Below, one piece after another: positions 48,676 to 60,012 of a stretch of 64,000 nt of DNA; positions within the stretch are counted from its first letter, which is position 1, and each line of letters opens with the position of its first letter. Source of the stretch: Anaeramoeba flamelloides (Eukaryota > Metamonada > Anaeramoebidae). The stretch spans positions 2,299,001 through 2,363,000 of the forward strand of contig JANTQA010000016.1 of the NCBI GenBank assembly GCA_027625915.1, read 5' to 3'. Below the pieces are notes generated by a model, which was given only the letters and a program-made list of their open reading frames with translations, did no database searches and had not been told where the DNA came from. The position numbers were made by a program, and so were the translations under genes.

Positions 48676-49306
48676 GGAATCTATCAAATATTCCCTAAAA
48701 TAACCCAAAATCAAAAATAACCCAAAATTTTTTAAACACGAAAAAAATCTTTTTGAATAATTTCTAAAAGACCCTGGTACCAATATATTAAGACTAAAGG
48801 TAAATTTGGAATTTTATTGGATAATATTTTTTTTGATCTAAAAATAATAAAATTCAAAAAATTTTTAAATTTTAGAGAATAGTATTCAACCCATTTTGTG
48901 TGAAAGAGATTGGTGTCTTAGATGACTGTAACATTTCTGATCATTTCGAAATGGTATTAACAAATGCAAGAAAATGTACTTGAATTGAAAATTTCCAATT
49001 GTGTATCATTACTGATAATTTGATTATCTTAAATCAATCCAACAATAATTGAGTAATATCTAATCATACATGACAACATACCCATTCCCTACACAAGGTG
49101 ACCCAAGCAAAATCTTATTTTAACTTCTCATTACTTAAAAGAAATTGATTTAACCTAAATATATAAACACACACCAATACACCCTGGCATGCATATTTAC
49201 TTGTCCTAATAAGTACCAAAATTTACTCAAATATACTCAAAAGGTAACAAAAACTATTTAGAGAGGCTTAATATAGAAAATTAAAAAAATATATTTTGTC
49301 TGAAAG

Positions 49307-49441
49307 TATATGTCGATTGACTATGCCTTAATACACCTCAGATTTATCAATTTTTTTTGTTTTCTCGAAATGACTATTAATGTTTTCAATAAACAGAAAA
49401 TGCCGATAAACTCAAAGTGGATTGTTTTTTAAATTTTACAG
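49307..49441 (+). repeat. Direct repeat, right copy
   Basis: Same orientation as 48542-48675, about 766 bases downstream. Both copies end at TTTACAG, and the sequence after that differs, so the boundary is sharp. Confidence 0.85.
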
Positions 49442-49751
49442 ATATAAGATTACTGGAGAAAATATTTTAGAATTTGACCAAAATTTGTGAATAATGATTA
49501 AAAAACATCTCAAAAAAAAAACAATAAATGAAGAGGAAAAATTGCGGAAAAATAAGTATAATAGAAAAATGATATGATTTAGATGACTACAATCTAACAA
49601 TTATGTATATGTTATTAAAAGAAGATGCTATATCAAAATTCTTTAAAAAGTTTATTAAAAAAAAATAATAATTAAGAAAATTTCGCTAATTGTGATTAAT
49701 GATTTTTAGAGTTCATATTTTGATTCATTTTCGAGGAAAAAACTTATATAA

Positions 49752-49753
<2 letters not shown>

Positions 49754-49794
<41 letters not shown>
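49754..49794. repeat. (AT)n microsatellite
   Basis: About 41 bases of AT dinucleotide repeat. Confidence 0.95.
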
Positions 49795-49796
<2 letters not shown>

Positions 49797-50262
49797 ACAT
49801 TGAATTAAATTATTATTTTTTATTTCAATGAAAATTTTCAATTTATTTCTTGTTTAAATTTTGTCTATAAATCGCATCAATCTCCAAATTTGTCTATTAA
49901 CTAATAGATTTTAATTATTTTTTATGAAAGAATTTAATATTTCTCAAAAAAATAAATATTTGTTTTTTTTTTCTTGACATTTTACTTTTAATAATTTCTT
50001 CACTAAATATTGATTTTTTTGTGCTTATTTCTTGTGATAAACGTGTTTTACTATAAAATGGAATCAAAAAAAATTTTTTTTTTTGTAATAGAGTTTTGTT
50101 ACCAAATAATATTTATTTTTTTTTATTTAAGTCTAATAAAAATAAAACAATTTTTAGTGTTTTTGAAAAAAAATTATTAAAAAAAAATTTAAACAAGTAG
50201 AAAATATTGATAAAAACTGATTATAAAGGAATCTTATATATTTAACAATTATTTTCACGAAG

Positions 50263-50427
50263 GAGGCAAAAACTTTGAACAAAATTTAAGGTACAAAAAA
50301 TCTCAAATTATAGGCACAATTTTTGGAATTATTTTTTTTACTCAAATTATTTGATATTATTTCGAATTTTGTTATTTGGTTTGAAATTTTTTTTGAATTA
50401 AATTGTTTTTTAAAAGTTTGTGCCTTA
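50263..50427. mobile_element. Small inverted-repeat element, family 8 copy a
   Basis: Left end GGCAAAAACTTTGAAC, then CAAATTATAGGCACAATTTT. The right end, reverse complemented, begins AAGGCACAAACTTTTAAAAA. 165 bases, imperfect inverted repeat over most of its length. A second copy is at 56898-57057. Confidence 0.7.
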
Positions 50428-53400
50428 AAAGAGAAAATAAATGTAAATAAATTACTTTTTAAATTTTTCATATCTTTTAAAAAGCAAAGTATTCAATTCT
50501 ATAAAATAATAAGAATATTCTAAAAAGTTATTTTTTTCAATTGATAAAAATCTTTTCTTTATCCATTTTACCAATTTTTTAATTCTTGACTATTAATAAA
50601 TATTAAATCATATTTTTTTTCGATCTAATAAAATCATAGTTAATATATTTTCGAGATAATACTATCGAATTGAAATAAATCAAATTATCTTATTTTTTAA
50701 GGTTCAGATTTATTGTTAAGGGTTAGACTGAGTAACTCTATTATTTTAAATAGAGAATTTTGAAGTGATTAAAATTGAGCCAAAATTCAAAGAGTGTCTA
50801 GACTGGTACAGTTATCAGAAGTATTTGAATCTTAATTCATTTTTCAAAAAATAAAAAAGAGAGAGAAAAAAAAAGTAAAAAATAAAATGATAGAAGGAAA
50901 AGAAAGAAGAGTAGAAAAAATAAAGAAGGTTTAAAATAATCGTTAGAGAGACATGTAATTATTTAGTTTAGATCGATTTATTATTAAGACTTATTAACTT
51001 TTGAGATACTTTTTATCCATCACATTTTGAGTCGTATTGATCAGAAGATATTCTATTGTGATATCAAAGATTTATTTTAAGCTCATATTCCTCAATAATT
51101 CATCTGAATCCATTTTGGATATCATGATAAATTCAAAATCTTTGATTTTTTTTTCTCATTGTTCCTTCTGGTTCTCTCAGATTATTTACTGTTCCAATTA
51201 AAATGGCCGAAATTTTTTTAGAGCTTCAAAAATTATTTTTAGATTAATAAAACTTTTTCCTAAAAAATTTACTCAATACCAACATAATAATGTTATAATA
51301 TCTTACTGAATTGGTATATAAAACATAAAATTTTTATTAATAAACTAAAGTTCAAAATTTTTAACACAGATAAAACGTTCCAAACAATCACAATAATACA
51401 ATTTTATTCAAATTGGAAATAATTTTCATTTTTGTAAAATATGAAAATTATTTTTTCATATTTATAGTTTTTTTTTTCAATTAATTTTGGAATTACATAA
51501 CTTGTTTCAATCTGATCCATAATTTATTTCCAAGATTAATATTATTTTAAAGTTGAGTTGTTCAAAATAGAAGAACTCAAATAAATTAGTTGATGGTACC
51601 TAGCCATTTAAATAATCTAATATTCCGAATAGAATTTAAACAAATTTACTACTCCATTTTTTTGTTTTATCTCCAAAAATTTTTTGACACAGCCAATAAT
51701 TTATTAGTATTGATAATTTTTTATTAATTTTTTTGTGATTATGGTAATTTATAATCTATTGTTAAAATTTCAATTAGTGAATGGTTCTAATTTGGTATTT
51801 CTTCTAGAATTGATTAAATAAGATATTTTTTTCAAAAATTAAATTTTTGGTAGGTTCAAAAGTTTGAATTAGTGTTGAATTAACCTGTTTTGGAAATCAA
51901 AATATGTTTAATTTTATAAAATTATATAATTATTTATTCATGATTCTTTGAAACTGCAAAAAATAAAATATACTTTTTGTTTCGATCGCGAATTAATTTT
52001 TGAAAAATGTTTTACAAACAATAATTATTGTAATTATGATTATAAAAGAAATGGTAAATAAAGTGTAAAATACGATAATGGTCTTCTGTGTTCGGTCGAT
52101 AAAATTAATTCCCATTTAATACTTAATAAATATTAGAAATTAGAAAAATAATTATTTGATCGACACAAATATCTTCAAAAAACAAAATCATTTTCTGAAA
52201 AATGAAACCAATAAAAAAAGAAAACCAAGGTTAAGATCAATAGATAATTATTTTTAGGTTTAAATTTGGTTAACAGGTTGGTTGGACATTTAAATTAAAA
52301 ATAATTATCAAATTGAGGAACAATTATTGAATCTCAACTTATTATCATGTCTGGTAGAACGAACTTCAAAAAGACTCAGTCGACCTCAATTCATAAAATT
52401 TATTATTGATTTTTATTTTTCAAAAGTTAAATCAATTTTTATTTAGAATCTTTTGAGGTTTAAAATGTTGGTTAAAATTCAAAACATTTCACAAAAAGCT
52501 TGAAAAATAAATGTTGTATTTAAGGATGGTTTATCATTTGGTTTGTTTTTTTTTACGTTCTATTGATCAAGCATATATTGTCCCTTTAAATTTTAGAGTA
52601 AGTACAATTAAAGTAAGATTACAATTCAGAAGATAACCCCTTAACTTTTTTATCCATTTAAAATTGGATCCGAGAATACTCTTGTTTATTTTCGTCCAGT
52701 GAAGTTAATTATTATTTTTGGTTCCTCCTTGAAAATATAATTTATTAATTTATTTCCAATATAAAATAAAATACCACAATAGATTCTTAATATCGGAATA
52801 TCAAAAGTTAAATCTTTTAAAATTCCCCAAAGTAGATTTAATAATTCAACTTAACATTTAATAGTGGCATTTAATTTTGCTTGTGAAAAAAAATGAAACA
52901 CTTGTTTTTCAACAAGTACTTTGTAGACTAAAAAGCAATAATGACCAACCAAAGTTTATAATAGTTTTTTCTTATCATACTGGAAAGTGGGAAAAAATGA
53001 AATTATTAGCTTTTTTCTTGATATCCCTTAAATACTAACAATGAAATGAAAACACAAAAACAAGAATAAAATGTACCACTTCTTTTACATAACTGATTAA
53101 ACATTCAAAATTTTGTTTTTTGAGATTGATTCTCTTCATAATTCATTTTTTATTTTTTCTTTTTTTTCTTTTCAATTCAAAATTATAGAATAAAAAAAAA
53201 AACCAACAAATGACTGGAAGTAAAATCTTTTAAATCTTTCTTTTTCACAAACAGACTTCCAAAAAGAATTAACCCACCTTTTTTTTTATTTTGCCTATCC
53301 TTGTTTTTCTTTCTTTGTTGCTCCGATGAACGTAAAAAAACGTTTCGATCTTTCACACCAAAAATAACTTTTTTTTAAAACTTTCAAATCAACCAAAACA

Positions 53401-53601
53401 ATAGTAAACCCAGATTTATTACACTTTGAAATCCCAAATATTAATGAAAATTTAATAAATAATAATAATAACAATCAAAATGAAAATCAAAATGAAAATG
53501 AAAACCAACAACAAGAAGAAGAAATTGAAATAACAAAAGAAAAAGACAAAGAAAACGAAGAAAAAGAAAAGAATGAAGAAAAAGAAAAAGAAGAAGAAGT
53601 G

Positions 53602-55104
53602 ATGGAAATCGAAATCACACCCGTGGATCGGTTGTTAGGTAGTTGGGTTAACAACCGAGACATGTCTGATATCAAATTTCTTGTGGGCAAAGAACAAACG
53701 CCATTATACGGGCACCAATTAATTTTGTCGATGAGTTCTCCTGTTTGGAGGGGCATGTTTTATACGAGAGAATTCCGCGAAACGTCAACAAGGGAGATGA
53801 AGGTTATCAAAATACCAGACATTGAAGGTGCCTTATTTGAAGAGTTTTTAAGGTTTCTTTATTCAAGAAAGATCATTGTCAAAGAGGGCAATTTGTTCCC
53901 GTTGTATTGGATTGGTGATCGTTACTGTGTCTTTGAACTCCAAGAGCATTGCACAGAGCAATTTCAAAAATGTCTGACTTTAAAAAACTGTATTACCAAT
54001 TATTCCAAGACCATTGAGTGGGATATCCCCAGCTGGCGCAAAATCGCCTTGCGGTTCTTGAGTGAAAACTCAAAAACAATGTTCACCGACAACACATGCT
54101 TCCGCGGGTTCCCTGCGGAAACTGTCCGTGAAATGTTATCTATGCAATCCCTACAGTCGTCGGAGATCTTGTTGTTCCGCTCCTTATTGAATTGGGGCAA
54201 GGAATTGCAAAAGAAATCGCAATTTACCTTAACGCTCAAGGAGATTCTCAACCCGTTTTTGCCATTAATCCAATTAAACTTATTAAACTTCAGGCAATTA
54301 GAAGAAGTGTATGAAACGAAATTATATGGCATTGATGATTTGCTTCAGAACACCTTTTTAACCGCGAGGCGTAACAATATTAGGATCAGAATGCTCTCAC
54401 GAGCTGGCCCCAAATTGCAAGACTTGAAAATCTTGCTCTTGGGCTACCATCGCCGTGGCGAAGATCGCGTAAACGCATTTTGCGAAACGATCAAAAGCGG
54501 AGGGATTGAAACTGTTGACATTATCGACCCTTCCCAGACGACACCAGACTTTGACCAAATGAAAAATTATGATGCCATTGTCTTAAGATCGGCAAATTCT
54601 GGTTCATTGCAACAGTCGGATGAATTAGGAAACAGCTTGGCGCAATTCGTTGATTCTGGGAAGGGGCTTGTAATAATTGCAGTCAACACAATGGTCAATA
54701 CCGAGAATCCAAGAATTAAAGGCAGGATCCTGATTGATAACTACATACCGCTAGCGCAGGGTAACCGCGTTGAGCATAATGATCGATCGCTTGGAATAAT
54801 CCATGTCCCAGATCACCCAATTATGCAAGGAGTAAACACCTTTGAAACAAAAACCTATACACATGTAGTCGATTCAAATGACATCAACGGTGGTACACTG
54901 ATCGCCTCTTGGACGAACGGCGCACCACTAATAACAGAAAAGCAAAAAGATCAAAATTCGGGGGTTGTTGTAGTTATAAACACTCACCCGACTTCAACAA
55001 GAACTACAAACGATTGCGGTAAGGCTTGGAAACAAGAAACAGATGGCGAGAAATTATTTTCCAATTCTGTTGCTTATGTCGGGATAAAATCTTTAAAAAA
55101 ATAA
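53602..55104 (+). CDS. BTB-BACK protein with GATase-like C-terminal domain
   Basis: BTB-BACK proteins are commonly substrate adaptors for Cullin-3 ubiquitin ligases. Here a BTB domain (residues about 20-125: DMSDIKFLVGKE, YGHQLILSMSSPVWRGMF, FEEFLRFLYSRKI) is followed by a BACK region (about 130-240) and then, instead of Kelch or PHR repeats, a Rossmann-like alpha/beta domain (about 275-500: KILLLGYHRRGEDRVNAF, FDQMKNYDAIVLRS, LAQFVDSGKGLVIIAVN, HPIMQGVNTFETKTYTH). The last part resembles class I glutamine-amidotransferase-like (ThuA-type) folds. The usual nucleophile Cys after the GKGLVIIA strand is not seen, so a binding rather than catalytic role is more likely (inference). The first ATG is 53602, but the frame is open back to 53368 and reads as Asn/Gln then Glu/Lys-rich protein. 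An upstream exon or longer N-terminus is possible. It is the least A/T-rich gene in the window, with many C/G third positions. Confidence 0.9.
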   Translation: MEIEITPVDRLLGSWVNNRDMSDIKFLVGKEQTPLYGHQLILSMSSPVWRGMFYTREFRETSTREMKVIKIPDIEGALFEEFLRFLYSRKIIVKEGNLFPLYWIGDRYCVFELQEHCTEQFQKCLTLKNCITNYSKTIEWDIPSWRKIALRFLSENSKTMFTDNTCFRGFPAETVREMLSMQSLQSSEILLFRSLLNWGKELQKKSQFTLTLKEILNPFLPLIQLNLLNFRQLEEVYETKLYGIDDLLQNTFLTARRNNIRIRMLSRAGPKLQDLKILLLGYHRRGEDRVNAFCETIKSGGIETVDIIDPSQTTPDFDQMKNYDAIVLRSANSGSLQQSDELGNSLAQFVDSGKGLVIIAVNTMVNTENPRIKGRILIDNYIPLAQGNRVEHNDRSLGIIHVPDHPIMQGVNTFETKTYTHVVDSNDINGGTLIASWTNGAPLITEKQKDQNSGVVVVINTHPTSTRTTNDCGKAWKQETDGEKLFSNSVAYVGIKSLKK

Positions 55105-55633
55105 ATATTTTTTTTTTTTACTTTAATTTACTCCTTCCTGTTGATTTTTGTTTTTCTTTTTTATGCGAAGACAATTGCTGATTGAAATTTGGAAATTACA
55201 CACCCCTAGAAGATTAATCAGAGATAACAGTTTCATTTGATAGACGTTTCATCAACAAATTATAAATAATTAAATAGCTTTTAAGTGACTTAAAAAAAAA
55301 AAAAATAGAATCCTAAAGGAGCAATTAATATTTTGGGTATTTTTTATTTTCAAAATTTCCTTTCTTTTTTATTTATTCAATAATATCGGATCCGAATATA
55401 TTAAGAACTGCAAATATTTTTTTTAAAAAATAATAACATTTGTATTATTATTCAAGTATAAATTTTCGTCTTGTGCTTCATTTATATAAATTTATTTTGA
55501 GAACTTTAAGCGTAAAATTATAAATTCCCTATTATTCAAGAACAAAGATAGAACCAAATTACATTTATTATTTAAAAATCAAAAATATTAAATTGAAAAG
55601 AAAAGAAGTGAAGAAAAAAAAAAGAAAATAATA

Positions 55634-55875
55634 AAATAAACCCCATTCCAAAAATTTGGACACACCCAAAATCAAAAATAGAAAAAAATAAAAAAACTCA
55701 ATTTATTATATTTTTCCAAACTTGATATAAAACCACATTTAAGTTATCCGAGTATTAATATTTTTATAATTAATCATTTTCATTCAAATAAAAAGAAAAA
55801 AATATAAAGTGAAAAAATAAAAATCAGGTTGTTTCAAAATAATGAAACAAGTTGAACGAAAAATGTGTTTCTATG
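55634..55875. repeat. Dispersed repeat, family 4 copy c
   Basis: Begins AATAAACCCCATTCC, then CAAAAATTTGGACACACCC. About 190 bases later is TTTCAAAATAATGAAACAAG. The downstream part found in copies a and b is missing: the sequence switches directly into a foldback element. Confidence 0.65.
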
Positions 55876-55883
55876 CATAACAT

Positions 55884-56485
55884 GCTAAAATTTGCAAAAT
55901 GCGAAAATTTATAAAATTTTATTAATATTATTCAAAAGATTGGGGGTGAATTGAATTGGTATCTTATAGGCCTGTAGCATTTCAATACATTGCTCCATGA
56001 TAGTAGAAAAAATGTACGTAAATGTCTTTTTAATGACAATTTTTAATTATGTAACTTTTTTGAAAATGCCATTAGACCAAAATTCTCATAACTATGGCAT
56101 TTCGGAAAAATCCAGAAAATAGCAAGTAATACTTACCAATATCTTATCTTACCCTGCCCAATACAAATCAGTGGTTTTTCTCTGTATCAAAAACCAAAAT
56201 ACATTGAACCGGCCTTACGTATCTTACCTGCCCTAAACCTATAATATATAAATACACCATCTAAAAAAAAATGACATAGTTATGACAATTTTAGTTTAAT
56301 GACATTTTCACAAATGTTACACAATTAAAAATGCCATAACAATGGAATTTACCAACATTTTAAAATCATCATGCGAAAATACACATGAACCTACAATCCT
56401 CTGAGATACCAATTAAATTCACCCACAATCTTTAGAATAATATTAAAAATAATTTGCAAATTTTCACATTTTGTATTTTTTTGCT
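55884..56485. mobile_element. Foldback (long inverted repeat) element
   Basis: Left arm carries TTTGCAAAATGCGAAAATTT, AAAAGATTGGGGGTGAATTG and AATTGGTATCTTATAGG. The right arm, reverse complemented, carries ACAAAATGTGAAAATTTGC, TAAAGATTGTGGGTGAATTT and AATTGGTATCTCAGAGG. The inverted match continues over 200 bases, with blocks such as AATGACAATTTT and TCATAACTATG. No coding frame. It lies at the broken edge of a family 4 repeat. Confidence 0.85.
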
Positions 56486-56897
56486 AGTTAAGTCAACTCT
56501 CATTTAATTATTATCAAAAAATCTTCTTGTAAAATTTTTTAAGTTCAGTAAATAAAAATCCGTTTTACTCATTTTGGAAAATCTGTTTTTTAGTTTTATT
56601 TCGTTTTTGATTTTATTATTTTTTTAATTTTTAAAATATTCGGTTTTTATATTGGGAATAGTTTCATTGTGGATTATTTATTATATTTAATTATTAGTTG
56701 TTCTTAAATGTTAAAGAGTGTATAATTTTTTTCCAATTTATTATTTCAGTTGAGTTGAATTTTATGAAATTTTGCTTAGATTATTATTTTTTAATCTATT
56801 TTCTGAAAAAAAAAAAAAAAAAAAATTGAACTGTATTATATATTAACAATCAAAAAATATTAACAATAATAATAATAATACAGCCAGTTCTAAATTT

Positions 56898-57057
56898 AAG
56901 GCAAAAACTTTTAACGAAATTTAATGCAAAAAAAATCTCAAATTAAAGCACAAAATTTGTATTTTTTTTTTAACAATTTATTTTACATTAATCTGAATTT
57001 TGTTCCTTAATTTGAGGTTTTTATTGTGCCTTGAATTAAGTTGATAGTTTGTGACTT
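56898..57057. mobile_element. Small inverted-repeat element, family 8 copy b
   Basis: Left end AAGGCAAAAACTTTTAAC, then AATCTCAAATTAAAGCACAA. The right end, reverse complemented, begins AAGTCACAAACTATCAAC and continues ACCTCAAATTAAGGAACAA. About 160 bases. Same family as 50263-50427. Confidence 0.72.
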
Positions 57058-57886
57058 AAAAGTGAAACTTAAGGTACAATTTTGATACCTTATCACTAAA
57101 ATTAACCATAAACTGGTTTATTTTAAGGCAATTATTTTTTACATTCATTCAGAGATACTTTTTGATAAATCAATTTAGATTTTAGCTCAAATTTTTTTTT
57201 TTTAATCTTATAATCGTCTAATAATTATGTTTAATAAAAAGATCAAATATTATAATAATTTGAATTTTTGAAAAACTCAAAAAGAAAGGGTAATTTTTTT
57301 TGTGACAAATAATAAAAAATTTAAAATTTATTTTTTTCAGAAATATGGTTCTATTTTTATTTCTGAATGTAATAAAAGATAATTTTTTCGATTTATTTTT
57401 TGAAATTCTTTTTTTGATTAATTATTATTTTTAAAAAAAAAAAATAAATAAATAATAACTATTATTTTAAAGATTATTCATATAAGGATGTTTCATAACC
57501 AGTATTAAAACAATTTTCCAAACCGATATAAAATAATTTTATCCGATATAATTTAAATTTTTTTTAAAAACGGAAGGTACTCAATTTTTCTATTCAATAA
57601 TCTGAAAGTTGATTTTGCAGAGTAATGTCAAACAGAAAAAGAAAAGAAATCTTAAAATACCATAAACAAAAAAAAAAAGAGAAATAAAAATAAATAATAA
57701 AAAATAATAAAATGGAAAAAAGACAGGGAAAGTAAAAAAAAAAAAAAAAATTGAAATTAAAAAGAAAATTGCAAGGCAAAAATGTGTAATAAGAGAAGAT
57801 AACATCGTTTTTAAAATAAAGGTTACGATGATAACTAAGTTATAGTACAATGTGTTTTTATTTGGAAAGAATATATTGGTTGTTAT

Positions 57887-60012
57887 TTACCAATTATCTT
57901 CAAAATTGAAGAGAGAATTTTCGTAATAATGCATTTTTGGTTCGATATGCTTGGGGTAAAAATGTGGAATTTCGAGGTAATTTTCCATTGTCTCGCCTGA
58001 GAGAATTACTAATTTTGAACAGCTTGGTTTAAAAAATGGCTGCAAATTGTTATAATCATCATTTGTTGGGGACTCGTTCTTATTTGGTAAGAGGGTGTTC
58101 TTAGTTTGAATGGGTGGATTCAATGGATTAGAAAAAAACATTTCAGTTAAAGAAAAAGATGTTTGTGTGGATTTGCTGCTGATACCAACTTCGGTTTGTA
58201 TATTGAGAGATTGTTGATTTGGTTGTGCCAATGGATGTATATTGGGATCTTGATCTGTTGTGTTGCTCTCTGTGTTTGTGCTCATATTAGTGTCAGGAAT
58301 ACTATTTTTGTGATTGTAATAGCTAGTAATAGGATTTGTTAAGTGAGTCAATTGAGTATTATATGTTTTAAGTGTGTGATTATTCACTAAAGTTAAAGGA
58401 TTTGAAGAATACAAGGAAATAGGAGATTTAAAAGAATCTAAACTTGGCTGTACAAGCGTTCTTTTGAAAGGACCTGAATTCTTCACTAATTTAGGTGTGT
58501 TCATTTCGATCCTATCTCTTGTTTGAGAAGTTGGGCAAACGAACTGTTTTTCTTGGACTAATTGTGGGGTAGAAGGTTCATTTGAGCTTTGGTTGTTTGA
58601 AATCGTGTTTTTTGAACTTTGTTTAATCGAAATCATGTCATTTGTTTTGATTTTGAAGCTTGTTTGTACAAGTTTTTGTTTTAGTATTTGCCTTTGTTCT
58701 TGTTTTACAATTTGTCTTTGCGTATGATCTTGTTTTACTCTTGTCCTTTGTGCTTGTTGAAATGTCTTTTTTGTTTTTTTTTGTTTTTTCTTTGTTTGTT
58801 CATTTTTTTTGTTGTTTGTTATTAAAACAGATTGCATAATATGATTTTTTTGATCTAACAGTTTTTTTTTATGTTCTTTCAATTTAGCGATCATTTCTCG
58901 AACCTCTTTTTTGTTCAAATGAATATGTTTTTTTTCTCCCATTTCATCTTTTTCTTCTTGTTGATCATGCTCTTTGTTATGTAATTCTTGTTCTTCGTGC
59001 TCTTTGTTTTGTAATTTTTCTTCCAGGGTGCTGTAATACTTTTTTTGAAGATCTATTAAATTTGTTGTTTTGAGTAAATTCATTTTTTTTAACAGGATTT
59101 TGACTTTGCCAATGGCCTCCCCATCTTCAACATTTTCATGTCTTGATCTTTTGATTAATTTGGAAATTAATTCCTCTGCCTTAAGTGTTAATTTTTGCCT
59201 TGTCTGTTTTGCTTTACAAATACTGTGACAATATGGTGCAGCGTTTGGTAATAAATTACATTGTTGTGCGTTCCAATATAATAACCCCTTTTCGTAGTTT
59301 TCTGTGACTAAATTGAGTAACTTATAAATTCCTAAAACTGTACAAACCCTCTGTTTTGAAAAACCTGTGAAGATAACAAGATTTTCTCTTGACAGTGGCC
59401 CTATGAAATTTTGATCCAAAAAACAAGTAAAAGGAAAAACAAGTAAAAAAAAAAATTTACAAAAAAAAAATTAAGAAAAAATAAATTTGTGGAAAATTTC
59501 AAAAAGCGAAAAATAAAAATTTTACCTTCTCTTAGATTTTGGAAAATTTTAAATCCAAGTAACCCAATAGTTCTTGTTGCCCTTGGTATTTTTGTGTTTT
59601 TTTGGGTCTTTTTTTGATTCTCATTCTTGATCTTGGTTTTATTAATGTTTGGTTCAGGGTTTGGTTGTTGATCGAAATCGGAAAGAAAGACAGATCTCCA
59701 AATTGGGCTTAATGTATATTTTTCTTTTGATTGATCAATATTGAGGTTAATTATTATTTGTTGATTTTTTTTTCTTCTTCTTCGCTTTTCTTGGGGACAA
59801 GTAATAACCCTGTTTTGAATTAACATCAATTCAACCTTGGTCAATTTTTCGTTGATTGTTTTTTTGTACTTTTCTGATTTTGTATGGTCGCTAAATCGCT
59901 TCTTGATAAATTCTCTTCTCATTTGAATTAATTTGAAAACAGCTTCTAATTCAATGTTTGAGAATAAAAATTCTCCATACTCCCAAACCAGCGGATAAAA
60001 TAAAAGTGACAT
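57887..60012 (-). CDS. Protein with an E2F-like winged-helix segment
   Basis: Exons 60012-59526 and 59400-57887 around a 125-base intron (GTAAAA / CATAG) give 666 residues. The segment spanning the splice junction, about residues 145-210, reads RTIGLLGFKIFQNLREG, then PLSRENLVIFTGFSKQRVCT, then VLGIYKLLNLVTENYEKGLL-YWN. It follows the pattern of E2F/DP winged helices (SLGLL..KF..LL, then RRIYDITNVLEGIGLIEKKS...QW). E2F factors bind S-phase promoters, but the canonical RRIYD recognition residues are changed (KQRVCT), so target and partner are unknown. A Cys/His cluster follows (CNLLPNAAPYCHSICK). The middle is a Glu/Lys/Gln coiled coil (about 240-350), and the C-terminal half is Ser/Thr/Asn-rich with a short aromatic tail. 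I would call it a putative transcription factor; the fold assignment is by eye only. Confidence 0.7.
59401..59525 (-). other. Intron of the winged-helix gene
   Basis: 125 bases, donor GTAAAA, acceptor CATAG. Removal rejoins the two halves of the winged-helix segment through a split Gly codon, which supports the splice. Confidence 0.85.

Larger units (their letters stand above)
48367..53601. other. Intergenic region with direct and inverted repeats
   Basis: No gene in 5.2 kb. Just after the E1 stop are three roughly 20-base T-rich tandem units (about 48386-48448). Then come a direct repeat pair (48542-48675 and 49307-49441), an AT microsatellite (49754-49794) and a small inverted-repeat element (50263-50427). 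From 53401 to 53601 the plus strand reads as an open, Asn/Gln then Glu/Lys-rich frame in phase with the BTB gene. Confidence 0.6.
55105..57886. other. Intergenic region between convergent genes, repeat-rich
   Basis: The BTB and winged-helix genes converge on this 2.8 kb. It holds a family 4 copy (55634-55875), a foldback element (55884-56485), a family 8 copy (56898-57057) and A/T tracts. I see no gene. Confidence 0.65.
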
